Source of the DNA: JBBTWV01 sp038062615
Lineage (GTDB): Bacteria > Patescibacteriota > Gracilibacteria > UBA1369 > UM-FILTER-53-11
Direction: 5' to 3'
DNA length: 23,234 nt
Assembly: GCA_038062615.1 (NCBI GenBank)
Contig: JBBTWV010000034.1
Span: 1 to 23,234 of the forward strand
Made by a program: the position numbers and the translations under genes
The notes under the pieces: model-generated
Told to the model about the DNA's origin: nothing
The model's database searches: none
What the model saw: only the letters and a program-made list of their open reading frames with translations
Part shown: in pieces, positions 7,078-15,641 of the stretch
How positions within the stretch are numbered: position 1 is the first letter of the stretch
Layout of the letters: every line of letters starts with the position of its first letter

Positions 7078-9441
7078 ATGAGGATTTCTGCGTCAAAAAT
7101 CATACTTTCGGTCTGCTCACTCTTGTTGGTAGTTGGCACTTTGTTTGTTGAGGAACGTTTGGGGCAGGCGGCCAATAGTGAAACTTCACCGGATGTTGCC
7201 GTTTTGGAGCAAGGTGCTGGCGCAAGTGTCAAGAATTATGAAAAAGAGGGGATTTATGAGGTCGCTTCTGGGTCAGCGAGCCGTTTGTCACTGAGTTTTT
7301 CCGGTAACGCTTTGGCGCGTTTAGCACCTTCAACTTTGGCGACTTTTATTCTCAGTGAAAATAAATATCCGCGACACCTTAACATTCTTCTAAAACAAGG
7401 AAGAGTTTGGTTTAACGGTGCCGATGCCTCGGTACTTGTTTCTGTCAAAACCGATGCGGTGACCTTTACCTCTCAGTCGGGAGTTTTTGATGCCCAGTAC
7501 AAGGCTGGCGTCCTCACGATTACGGCTCTGCGTCACCCCGTAGAAATTGCTTTTTTGGAGAGCAAGATCATCTTGCCGGAGGGCAATCAAATCAGCATTA
7601 ACGAGTCAAAAATAAAAGGTTCCGCCGAGGCTATTAAAAAATTACATACTTCTAAATTATTGAAAGAGTTTCCTTTTGTTCTCTTAGAAAAAGAGGACGA
7701 CTGGATGAAGAAAAATAAGCAGGATGATGCCACTTTTTTGGATGCGTATGAAAAAAGGGTAGTGAAGACGGTTCGTGATTCTGGTTTTGGTGTTTCGGAT
7801 GATGATTCGATGCTTACGAGTGTGAGCGATGTAGCAACTTCTATCTCCAATTTTTTGACTTTTGATTCGCAAAAAAAAGCGCAAAAAGTGGTGGAAAAAG
7901 CCATGAGTTATTTTGATGCCGGTTCGTATGCGTTACTTGTGGGAAATGATGCGGTGGCAAGTCGGCGATTTTCACAGTTTACTTCGGCGCTTTCGCAAGC
8001 CAATTTTGCGGATTCTCAGTCTTGGAAAAAAGAGCTTCAAATTCGGCTGGATCGTTTTGCTTTTGCTGATCCGTCGGATTCTTTTGCCAAAGCCAAAATG
8101 ATACTGCGTACCACTGCACCACACACGGTTTTGGGAGATTTAAAGCTCGCCTTTTATGATGTTTTGGATACTGCGGCGGCAGGGCAAGACAGCGAGACTC
8201 AGCAAAAAGTAATTTCCAGTTTGCGGCGTTTTGGATCGCAAGTTCAAGCGGCTCAGGATGCGTTGAGAACGGCGGATTTTGCCTCCGATGTGTTTTTTAT
8301 GGATATTGCTCTGAATGATTTTTTACAGCGGTCACCCGCATTTATGGTGGAAGAATTTTATAAAATTTCTGAAATATTCCAGCGCACGCATTTGGCGCTT
8401 CTTACGGCTCGTGACGAGGCTGACGATCAGCGACAGTTCTTTATTTCTGAAAAATTAAAAACGATTTCACAGCTCAAAACGCTTATGGAGTCCGGCGCGA
8501 TGCCATTTCAAAATGCACGCCGTGGAATCCTTCTCATGTCGAATCAAATTGAGGCCTTAAAGCCGACTTTTTCTGATACTGCGGTGCTGGCGTACTTTGA
8601 TGGCCAACTCAAGACCTTGGCGCCGTTTGTTTCGTTTTTGAGATCCTCAGAAGCGGAGCGGCTACATGGAAGTTTCCAGGAAAATTATGTGGACTTCCAA
8701 AAGCGGCAAGAAGAACTTCAAAAAGTTTCCGAACTGCTCTCCAGCGCCGATGGTGGAACGCAGATTTCTGCCGCGAGAAGGGAAGAACTCGCCAATGTCG
8801 TCTCGGAAGATTTGGGTTCACTCAACGCCTCGGATGTGCAAATTGTGCTTCCGGACTTGGAAGATGAGGCCCGCGTAAAAATCGTTTCTGCTAAAATTGA
8901 AGGTAAAGATTTTTCCGCTATTTATGATACCGCACGCAAGGTATTTACGGACATTACTTTTGATGGAGAAAAAACGACCTATGCGGTCCGCCTGGAAAAT
9001 CTTCAAAAATTCTTGCTGGTTAAACTTGGTAAGCTCGTACTGCAAGAAGGCCAGACGCCGGAATCGCTTACCGAAGCGCCATCACAGCAGTCGGTTTTAG
9101 AAAAAGTGACGAAAAATAAGTTGATTGAAGATCTCAAAAAAATCGGAATTTTGGTGGAAGACCAATACGTTGGCACGGAAGATTTAGAAGAAGGAGTGAT
9201 GCATATTCGTCTGGCACGCTTGGGTGAGGGCACCGATTCCAAAGTTTTCTCATTTGATGTCTCGCAAAAAGAAAGTGTGGTGAGTAATTTGAAGGTGCAG
9301 ACGGTTTCGGGAGAGATTCCCGTGAATGATGAGTTTGCCCTGCGTGAACTGCCTATTAAAGTGGAGCAGATTTACCAAAGAGCGGTTTTTGAGAAGTTAA
9401 AAGAGGAGGGGCTGAAAGATCTCGAGAGTGAGAATGAATGA
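7078..9441 (+). CDS. FecR-domain protein with N-terminal signal/anchor
   Basis: A 787-residue protein. Residues 7-25 are a hydrophobic signal or anchor, with a possible cleavage after GQA near residue 32. About residues 50-185 match the FecR-type beta domain: GSASRLSLSFSGNALARLAP, then ILLKQGRVWFN, then VKTDAVTFTSQSGVFDA. From 190 to about 680 the protein is helical and charged, with little to recognise. The last 100 residues (KNKLIEDLKKIGILVEDQYV onward) look like a separate small alpha-beta domain. Classical FecR relays iron-citrate signals to a sigma factor, but FecR-like domains in Patescibacteria are found in large surface proteins of unknown role, and no sigma gene or TonB receptor is here. 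It is probably extracytoplasmic. It leads a run of plus-strand genes of similarly unknown function and has a strong promoter. Confidence 0.75.
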   Translation: MRISASKIILSVCSLLLVVGTLFVEERLGQAANSETSPDVAVLEQGAGASVKNYEKEGIYEVASGSASRLSLSFSGNALARLAPSTLATFILSENKYPRHLNILLKQGRVWFNGADASVLVSVKTDAVTFTSQSGVFDAQYKAGVLTITALRHPVEIAFLESKIILPEGNQISINESKIKGSAEAIKKLHTSKLLKEFPFVLLEKEDDWMKKNKQDDATFLDAYEKRVVKTVRDSGFGVSDDDSMLTSVSDVATSISNFLTFDSQKKAQKVVEKAMSYFDAGSYALLVGNDAVASRRFSQFTSALSQANFADSQSWKKELQIRLDRFAFADPSDSFAKAKMILRTTAPHTVLGDLKLAFYDVLDTAAAGQDSETQQKVISSLRRFGSQVQAAQDALRTADFASDVFFMDIALNDFLQRSPAFMVEEFYKISEIFQRTHLALLTARDEADDQRQFFISEKLKTISQLKTLMESGAMPFQNARRGILLMSNQIEALKPTFSDTAVLAYFDGQLKTLAPFVSFLRSSEAERLHGSFQENYVDFQKRQEELQKVSELLSSADGGTQISAARREELANVVSEDLGSLNASDVQIVLPDLEDEARVKIVSAKIEGKDFSAIYDTARKVFTDITFDGEKTTYAVRLENLQKFLLVKLGKLVLQEGQTPESLTEAPSQQSVLEKVTKNKLIEDLKKIGILVEDQYVGTEDLEEGVMHIRLARLGEGTDSKVFSFDVSQKESVVSNLKVQTVSGEIPVNDEFALRELPIKVEQIYQRAVFEKLKEEGLKDLESENE

Positions 9442-9471
9442 GCGCGTAAAAAGTTTATTTAATTTTTTAGC

Positions 9472-9792
9472 ATGTCTCTCCTCAAACAAGCAAAACTGAG
9501 TGGTTGGCTCGATGATGTTACGTACCAGAAATTGCTAACACTGAGTGATAAGTTTAACGATGCACAAATAGCAAAATTGGATCGCTTGTTGAAAGAGGCT
9601 GTTTCAAAACGTGAAGCGGTAAAAAAGAAAGCGCTTGATGAAGAGAGAGGTATCTTAGATAGATATTTGAAGAAGATTTCCCATCTTGGAGCCACTCTTT
9701 TTAAAGGGTTATTGGATCAATATAAGAAAATAGTGGGACGCGAGGAAGAGGCAACAACGGAGGGACTTTTAGAACAAATACAAAATGCATAA
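9472..9792 (+). CDS. Small charged helical protein, unknown function
   Basis: 106 residues, Lys/Glu-rich and almost certainly all-helical, with a likely coiled-coil around residues 25-70 (KFNDAQIAKLDRLLKEAVSK). There is no signal peptide or membrane segment. I recognise no family. It lies 30 bases after the FecR-like gene and only 2 bases before the next gene, so it is probably co-transcribed with both and coupled to the latter. Its size, helical pattern and position beside a large unrecognised gene resemble the 77-residue product at 19232; the two may be distant relatives, which I infer only from pattern. Confidence 0.65.
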   Translation: MSLLKQAKLSGWLDDVTYQKLLTLSDKFNDAQIAKLDRLLKEAVSKREAVKKKALDEERGILDRYLKKISHLGATLFKGLLDQYKKIVGREEEATTEGLLEQIQNA

Positions 9793-9794
9793 AT

Positions 9795-12323
9795 ATGGGA
9801 TTAGAAGAAAAAGTACAGGCGCTCAGTGCTACGGTTGATCGTTACGACAAAGAAAATGAAGCGCTCGAAGGCGACGTAGCCAAGACGACCGTTGAGCGTG
9901 AGGAAGAAATAGTAGAAAAAACTGCTGTGTTACTTGAAAAAGCAGAAAAGGTTTTTGCTCATGATGAAATTGGTGAGGCGCATAAAAAGGCGCTCACGAA
10001 ATATATTGGTGAATTATTAGATTCAAAAAATACTGAATTGGCTTTTCTTCACAGCACCACAGATTGGCATTTGCAGACATTTGTTGATGAAATGCTTGGT
10101 GAGCTGGATGGGCTTATTGAAGAGATAGAAGCCCCAAAAAAAGCCGATGAACGTATGCAATTCGTGGTTGATTTTGAGAAAGAATTTCCTGAATTCAAGG
10201 TGGAGGATTTTCTTAGTACTCTTGACGCAAATTCATTTCGCAGAGGAGGTGATGGATATTATCTCCATGCCCTGTTCAGTGAGGTTCGAGCGGAATATGA
10301 AAAAACCAAACAGCAATATGATCGGTATCCTGGACCGCAAGCCAGAACAAGAGAGGCAGAGGCATGGAAATCTTTGAGTGGCAAGATTGGCACTAAGAGA
10401 ATGGCGCAGTTATGTGCCGCAGATAACGATTCTCAATATCTTGCTGGGAAAGTAAGCACCTTTGAAACGTATGCCCCTCGCGAAGAAATGCTCCAAGTCA
10501 TAGATGCTGCGCCAAAAAGCGCGGCACGTGTTTTGGCGGCCATAAATGCACTGGCAGAAAAAGGATTTGTGATCAGTGATCGAGTCGGCTTCGCCAGAAA
10601 ATTTGATGAAGCTACATCGAAAAAAGAAATCTCTGCATGGGAATTAAACGATATAACAAAAATCGCTCAGAATGATGAGCACGTTTTACACTTATTGAAA
10701 TTACAGCAATCATATGATCATTGCTTTAGGAGTGTGGACGACATAGCCATCCTTGCACGGCTGGGCCACATTGATGTACTTTCTTTGGATGCTCCACGTT
10801 TTAAGAAACTCACATATCTCAACTATGCACAAGGTACTGAGGTAGAAAAATATAACGCTTTTGCTGGTTATAGAAGGCTCATGAAGTACACATCGGTAGA
10901 TGAGCTGGCAAAAGTAGCGGAATTGCTTGATAAAGGCATGAGTATTTTCTTCTCAGGTTTTGTAAATTTTGTATTGAAAGCAGAACATCTCTTGCCTGGG
11001 GCAAGTCTTAGCCAGCTGGCAATTCGCTTTAAACGAGCGGATTTATTAGGCGCTGTGGAGTTCAGAATATTATCTGGCAGTTTGAGCAGAGCAACGAGCT
11101 GGGATGATGCTTTTGATATCGTAAAAAAGGTGAGTAAGCTTACGGAAAATAAGAAAAAGCAGGATCTTAAAACACTTGCCGATGTGTATCCAAAATTAAC
11201 TGATGAAACATTGAAAAATGAATCAGCCTATTATAGGGAGCTCATCGTTGGTCTTGATCAACACTATGAAAGCGGACGTTTTAATAAGAATGATCCTGAT
11301 TCGGTAAAAACGATCGATGAGGCGGTGGCAATTGTGGCTGAAGTTTGGCTGGATTCGCAAAAAATTGCCAATACTCAATCAAATAGATCTCGTCTCAGAG
11401 CCATTCATCCTGCTGTTTTGGCCTTATATGAGGCTCAAAATCCAAGTGTTGCTTTAGTTGAAGAACCACAAGCTACACCTTTAGGCATAAGAGAACGCAC
11501 AGCGCCGGGTACGTTAGATAAAGTAAGTGACCGTTCTCTCGCCTATTTAACAGAAAGAGGCTTGGCAATTTTGAGCAATATCAATGGTATCAATTTGAAT
11601 GAACTCGGTATGGTGAGTGAAGTACAGAACGGCATTGAGTATAATCGGTATTTAGATGGTGGTACGGAGGTTGTTCGTGCCATTAAACTGAATCCCGCAA
11701 ATGCTGGTTTTGGTGTTTACCATTCTAGGAAACGTGATGAAAATGATACGCCGATGGAGAAAATTCCAGGGACGCTCGTTGAGGCTACTGCCTGCATGAT
11801 AGAGGAAACTACAAGAAGGCCGACCGAATTGCTTGCGGTGCAGGGAGAAGTACTTGAGGCGGATTTTCACCCCAGTCATGATGGCCTATTGATAATTGGC
11901 AAGGATGGCATTCCAAAGATAGAGCATGTGGAATTTATTGATGGATCAATGTTGGGCACCGATGGCGTGATTGACGGAAAGCATAAAGACAGAGAACGTT
12001 TTGCTGAGTTGATCGCTGAAAAAAATCTAACAGTTATGCAGGCGCCACTTTTTGTAAAAGATGGGAAACCATTACCTGTGAGTGCTAGCGGAACGTCGTG
12101 GTATAAACGTGCATTTGTTACCTTTTTAGACGGGTCTGCCGGTTTTGTTGAGAGTAGAGAGCCGGTTGATAATAAAACCTTTCTTAAACTCCTCATCGAT
12201 ATGTCTGCAAAAGACGCCATACTGCTTGATACGGGATATTTTGATAACTACACTGACGTGAATGGCAATAAAAAAAGAAGTCGAGAATTTGCTCCTGTTC
12301 AGTTGTATGCCAAAAGAAGATGA
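9795..12323 (+). CDS. Large protein of unknown function, possible NAGPA/DUF2233-like C-terminus
   Basis: 842 residues with no signal peptide or membrane segment. Residues 1-120 are a charged helical or coiled-coil region. About 130-600 are helical with a repeat-like feel but no recognisable family. A distinct C-terminal domain starts near 650. Its phrases AFVTFLDGSAGF (about 773-784) and AILLDTGYFDNYTDVNG (about 808-824) follow the pattern of phosphodiester-glycosidase (NAGPA, DUF2233) domains, where a strand ending in DG precedes a helix and then a conserved LD-G. The usual Gly-Gly-Gly after that Asp is not kept, so activity is doubtful. The start at 9795 follows the previous stop by two bases, suggesting translational coupling. 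Codon use and spacing fit its neighbours. Assignment of the C-terminal domain is tentative. Confidence 0.75.
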   Translation: MGLEEKVQALSATVDRYDKENEALEGDVAKTTVEREEEIVEKTAVLLEKAEKVFAHDEIGEAHKKALTKYIGELLDSKNTELAFLHSTTDWHLQTFVDEMLGELDGLIEEIEAPKKADERMQFVVDFEKEFPEFKVEDFLSTLDANSFRRGGDGYYLHALFSEVRAEYEKTKQQYDRYPGPQARTREAEAWKSLSGKIGTKRMAQLCAADNDSQYLAGKVSTFETYAPREEMLQVIDAAPKSAARVLAAINALAEKGFVISDRVGFARKFDEATSKKEISAWELNDITKIAQNDEHVLHLLKLQQSYDHCFRSVDDIAILARLGHIDVLSLDAPRFKKLTYLNYAQGTEVEKYNAFAGYRRLMKYTSVDELAKVAELLDKGMSIFFSGFVNFVLKAEHLLPGASLSQLAIRFKRADLLGAVEFRILSGSLSRATSWDDAFDIVKKVSKLTENKKKQDLKTLADVYPKLTDETLKNESAYYRELIVGLDQHYESGRFNKNDPDSVKTIDEAVAIVAEVWLDSQKIANTQSNRSRLRAIHPAVLALYEAQNPSVALVEEPQATPLGIRERTAPGTLDKVSDRSLAYLTERGLAILSNINGINLNELGMVSEVQNGIEYNRYLDGGTEVVRAIKLNPANAGFGVYHSRKRDENDTPMEKIPGTLVEATACMIEETTRRPTELLAVQGEVLEADFHPSHDGLLIIGKDGIPKIEHVEFIDGSMLGTDGVIDGKHKDRERFAELIAEKNLTVMQAPLFVKDGKPLPVSASGTSWYKRAFVTFLDGSAGFVESREPVDNKTFLKLLIDMSAKDAILLDTGYFDNYTDVNGNKKRSREFAPVQLYAKRR

Positions 12324-12338
12324 ACTCAAAAAAACTTG

Positions 12339-13289
12339 ATGCGGGATAGTGCTGTCGGTGATACATTGAGCACTATGTCACAGGCACCACCGTCTATTCC
12401 GCATGAGCCGTGGGCTCAAATCCGAGATGAGGTTGGCGTTATTCGCGGTATCGTTGATGCATATGAGGCTGGGGGGCCGACCATCGAGGCTGATCAAGTA
12501 AATTTATTTAAGGAGAGAGTTCATTCTAGCGCGGAGAAAATTCAGCATATATGTCTTGGAGTTCAAATGTTGGCTAGTCTTGTTGGCCACGATTTGGGGC
12601 GAGATATAGGTGACCTTGAATCTGCCATGACCACGGATGTTCCAAGAACTATTCTTGGATGTAGGCAACGACTTTGGGTAGCGGAGCGGGGAATTGGTTC
12701 GATGCGATTTTTTGTTGAAGATGAACCCATTGTCCCTGTGTCGGTCTCGCTTGGTGATTTTTTACGTCAGATATTGCCGTATCTAGAAATGGTTTTTAAA
12801 ACTGCCGCTCAACAAAAAAATCAATACCTTCCAAAGAATGGAGTTGTCCTTGAACTCGAAGGGAATCCTCAAGTCCTCATGGATCATGATAGCCTGGCGA
12901 CTTTGCTTGTAAACATGGCGCGCAATGCTGGCATTCATGGAAAAGCCAATACCCTCTATATTGGCGATCGCTATTTTCCGCCGTTAGAGCCTTGGGAGGA
13001 TGGTGCAGAAGCTCCGCCGGACGAAGTAGTTGTTGTTAAACCCGTAGTTGATCCTGGATTTTTTACCATGGAAATTGGAGATGATGGAAGGGGAATACCC
13101 GAAAGAATAAATATTTATGATATTTTTAAGTTCGGGTGCAGTTATGGGCATGGAAGTGGAATCGGATTAGGAATGGCAAATGAACGTTTAGAAAAAATGG
13201 GTGGATTTATAGATTCTTCACATAATGGTCCATACCCACGTACAGGAGCCAATTTCCGCATTACTTTGAGAACTGACGATACCCTTTGA
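12339..13289 (+). CDS. Soluble histidine-kinase-like protein (GHKL ATPase)
   Basis: 316 residues. The C-terminal half is a GHKL ATP-binding domain: N-box NMARNAGIHG (Asn196), G1 box IGDDGRGIPE, G2 box GHGSGIGLGMANERL. Upstream, LVGHDLGRD (His84) resembles the H-box of the dimerisation helix, so autophosphorylation is plausible. There are no membrane segments, PAS or other obvious sensor domains, and no response regulator gene is adjacent, so it would be a cytosolic orphan kinase taking its input through residues 1-75 or a partner. The ATG at 12339 is chosen; an in-frame TTG immediately before it and an ATG at 12375 are alternatives. It ends just ahead of gyrB, and the gyrB promoter overlaps its stop codon. 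Confidence 0.82.
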   Translation: MRDSAVGDTLSTMSQAPPSIPHEPWAQIRDEVGVIRGIVDAYEAGGPTIEADQVNLFKERVHSSAEKIQHICLGVQMLASLVGHDLGRDIGDLESAMTTDVPRTILGCRQRLWVAERGIGSMRFFVEDEPIVPVSVSLGDFLRQILPYLEMVFKTAAQQKNQYLPKNGVVLELEGNPQVLMDHDSLATLLVNMARNAGIHGKANTLYIGDRYFPPLEPWEDGAEAPPDEVVVVKPVVDPGFFTMEIGDDGRGIPERINIYDIFKFGCSYGHGSGIGLGMANERLEKMGGFIDSSHNGPYPRTGANFRITLRTDDTL

Positions 13290-13313
13290 TTTTTCAGCCC
13301 ATTTTGGTAGACT
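13286..13313 (+). promoter_or_regulatory. Extended -10 promoter for gyrB
   Basis: TTGATT (13286-13291), 16 bases, then TAGACT (13308-13313) preceded by TG one base upstream (extended -10). Transcription would begin near 13320, only about 5 bases before the ATG at 13325, so a nearly leaderless mRNA is predicted. Confidence 0.55.
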
Positions 13314-13324
13314 CCCGAAGGTTT

Positions 13325-15238
13325 ATGTCTACAAAAGCAAACTCATCTTATACCGCTGAAAACATACAGGTTCTGGAAGGCCTTTCCGCTGTGCGCCGCC
13401 GTCCCGGTATGTATATCGGCACCACGGATGTTGCCGGGTTTCATCACCTTGTTTGGGAAGTTGTGGACAACTCCATTGATGAGGCGATGGCAGGTTTTTG
13501 CAAATATATTGATGTCATTATCCGCAAGGATGGCATGCTTTCTGTGGAGGATGATGGCCGCGGAATTCCTGTTGAGAAACACAAAAAAACGGGAAAATCG
13601 GCTCTTGAAACCGTTTTGACGATGCTCCACGCCGGTGGAAAATTTGGCGAAGGCGGAGGATACAGGGTTTCCGGTGGTTTGCACGGAGTAGGCGTTTCCG
13701 TAGTAAATGCGCTTTCTCTCACTACGATAGCCGAGGTTTTCCGCGATGGTAAAACCTACATGCAGGAGTATAAGCGCGGGGATCCGCAAGGTCCGGTAAA
13801 AGTTACGGGAAAGAGTGAAAAAACTGGCACCAGAATCACCTTTTTACCAGATGAACAGATTTTTGGAAAGAACGTGGAATTCAATCTTCAAACTATTTTA
13901 AACCGCTTAAGACAGCAGTCTTACCTTACAAAGGGAGTTACTATTTCCATCGTTGATGAAAGAACTGGTGATAAGTACCGCTTCTATTTTGAAGGAGGTA
14001 TTGCTTCTTATGTTGGTCACTTAAATAAGCATCGCGAATCGCTTTCCAGCATCATCGCCGTTGATAAAGAGGTCCCAGAAGGAAATATTGAAATCGCTCT
14101 GCAGTACACCCAGGCATTCCAAGAAAATATTTTCACGTTTGCCAACAATATTCATACGCCGGAAGGTGGTATGCATCTTACGGGTTTCCGTTCAGCGCTT
14201 ACCAGGACCATTAATAACTACGCGCGCAAGAATGGTCTTATTAAGGAGAAAGATGAAAATTTGTCGTCCGATGATGTGCGTGAAGGCCTTACGGCCATTA
14301 TTTCGGTAAAACTCCGTGATCCGCAATTTGAAGGTCAGACCAAGAGCAAGTTGGGAAATCCAGAAATGCGTACTGCTGTAGAAACCGTTTTTAATGATTT
14401 CTTCCAAATGTATTTGGAAGAAAATCCAAAAGATGCACAGTCTATTATTGGGAAGTGCGCATTGGCGGCTCGCGCTCGTTTGGCGGCTCGTGCAGCGCGT
14501 GATTCGGTCATTAGAAAGGGCGCACTGGAAGGCATGACTTTGCCGGGTAAGTTGGCCGACTGCTCATCTCGTGATCCAAAAAGCTCCGAACTTTACATCG
14601 TGGAGGGAGATTCTGCCGGAGGTAGCGCCAAACAGGGACGTAATCGTGAGTTCCAGGCCGTGCTCCCGCTTCGTGGGAAAATTCTTAACGTGGAGCAGTC
14701 ACGTCTTGATAAAATTATTGCCAATAATGAAATTAAAAATCTCATTATTGCTATGGGAGTTGGAATCGGTGAGGCGTTTGATATTGCTCGTTTGCGTTAT
14801 GAGCGAGTCATTATTATGACGGATGCTGATGTGGATGGCGCTCATATCCGCACGCTTTTGCTCACTTTGTTCTACCGCTACTTTAAAGATCTCATCGATC
14901 AGGCCCACATTTTTATTGCTCAACCGCCGCTTTATAAAATCAGTCAGGGCAATAAATCTCGATATGTGTATTCGGATGAGGAGAAGGAAAAATGGTTGAA
15001 AGAGCTTGATCCTAAAATGAAAATTAACATTCAGCGCTATAAAGGTTTGGGTGAGATGAATCCGGTGCAACTGTGGGAGACGACCATGAATCCGGAGACT
15101 CGAACGATGCTTAAAGTGACCATTGAAGACGCCGAACAGGCTGATATGATCTTTGATACGCTTATGGGATCAGAAGTGGCTCCTCGTAAGAAGTTTATCC
15201 AGACCCATGCAAAACGCGTAAAAAACCTTGATATTTAG
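13325..15238 (+). CDS. gyrB: DNA gyrase subunit B
   Basis: 637 residues, close to the usual length of short GyrB proteins. GyrB supplies the ATPase and part of the DNA gate of gyrase (with GyrA), which introduces negative supercoils. Visible parts: GHKL ATPase (EVVDNSIDEA, DDGRGIPV, GLHGVGVSVVNALS), transducer domain, Toprim with Glu427 in VEGDSAGG and the metal-binding DADVD at about 500-504, and the tail motif QRYKGLGEMNPVQLWETTM. PLRGKILNVE and the tail favour GyrB over ParE. The in-frame extension to 13286 is rejected: ATG 13325 gives MSTKANSSYTAENIQVLEG, which fits the family start, and the promoter lies inside the extension. gyrA is not in the window. Confidence 0.97.
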   Translation: MSTKANSSYTAENIQVLEGLSAVRRRPGMYIGTTDVAGFHHLVWEVVDNSIDEAMAGFCKYIDVIIRKDGMLSVEDDGRGIPVEKHKKTGKSALETVLTMLHAGGKFGEGGGYRVSGGLHGVGVSVVNALSLTTIAEVFRDGKTYMQEYKRGDPQGPVKVTGKSEKTGTRITFLPDEQIFGKNVEFNLQTILNRLRQQSYLTKGVTISIVDERTGDKYRFYFEGGIASYVGHLNKHRESLSSIIAVDKEVPEGNIEIALQYTQAFQENIFTFANNIHTPEGGMHLTGFRSALTRTINNYARKNGLIKEKDENLSSDDVREGLTAIISVKLRDPQFEGQTKSKLGNPEMRTAVETVFNDFFQMYLEENPKDAQSIIGKCALAARARLAARAARDSVIRKGALEGMTLPGKLADCSSRDPKSSELYIVEGDSAGGSAKQGRNREFQAVLPLRGKILNVEQSRLDKIIANNEIKNLIIAMGVGIGEAFDIARLRYERVIIMTDADVDGAHIRTLLLTLFYRYFKDLIDQAHIFIAQPPLYKISQGNKSRYVYSDEEKEKWLKELDPKMKINIQRYKGLGEMNPVQLWETTMNPETRTMLKVTIEDAEQADMIFDTLMGSEVAPRKKFIQTHAKRVKNLDI

Positions 15239-15254
15239 TTTTGAACGTTATACT
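15228..15254 (+). promoter_or_regulatory. Weak candidate promoter for rpsU
   Basis: TTGATA (15228-15233) and TATACT (15249-15254) with a short 15-base spacer, straddling the gyrB stop. It would give an 11-base leader without a Shine-Dalgarno site. The spacing makes this uncertain. Confidence 0.35.
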
Positions 15255-15271
15255 CTGGCCCTCGTGTCCTT

Positions 15272-15475
15272 ATGATTCATCTGAAGAAAAACCCGAAAGA
15301 GTCCAATGAAAAGCTCATCTCACGCTTCCAAAAGAAGGTGCAGGGAAGCCGCATTATTATTCTTGCAAAGGAGAAGATGTACTTTAAGAAGCCAATGAAG
15401 AAGCGACTGATCCGCAAACGGGCGATTATGCGCGAGTTTTATCGGGATGCACGCGAAAAGGCAAAATATCTTTAG
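15272..15475 (+). CDS. rpsU: Small ribosomal subunit protein bS21
   Basis: 67 residues, very basic, matching bS21: an early N-E-S-like motif (KESNEKLISRFQKKVQ), then FKKPMKKRLIRKRAIMREFYRD, the place of the family's YEKPS-x-KRKRK segment. bS21 sits on the platform of the 30S subunit near the anti-Shine-Dalgarno region and assists initiation. Its central segment is more divergent than in model species, so an S21-like paralogue is possible. The stop is followed after two bases by a 162-base hairpin that reaches to the prmC start. Confidence 0.85.
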   Translation: MIHLKKNPKESNEKLISRFQKKVQGSRIIILAKEKMYFKKPMKKRLIRKRAIMREFYRDAREKAKYL

Positions 15476-15477
15476 GA

Positions 15478-15639
15478 GGGGCCTTTGAAAAATATCTTTT
15501 CTACTGCACTTTGCAAATTTCGGCTACAAATTCTTCACCGCTCCTTAACGTATCAAACCTGATACGCTTTCGTCGCGGTTCAGGATTTTCGCTCAAAATT
15601 TGCAAAGTTCGTTACGAAAATCTATTTTTCAAAGGCCCC
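15478..15639. repeat. Long hairpin element filling the rpsU-prmC gap (family B)
   Basis: GGGGCCTTTGAAAAATA (15478-15494) is exactly complementary to 15623-15639. Pairing resumes further in with ACTTTGCAAATTT on the left against AAATTTGCAAAGT on the right, then ACCGC/GCGGT, and a tip of CGTATCA/TGATACG with a four-base loop. The whole intergenic space is thus one imperfect stem-loop. The outer arm contains AAAGG (15631-15635), six bases ahead of the prmC ATG, which could serve as its ribosome binding site and would be paired in the folded RNA. The right half matches bases 14-70. Confidence 0.85.
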
Positions 15640-15641
15640 AT

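Noticed and set aside
9430..13295. TGA read as glycine, as in some Gracilibacteria
   Set aside because: Three genes end naturally at TGA next to a following start codon, with no sensible protein continuing past it.
15600..15641. Upstream in-frame start for prmC (14 extra residues)
   Set aside because: It lies in the right arm of the hairpin element, the added residues do not fit the family, and ATG 15642 gives the normal PrmC N-terminus.
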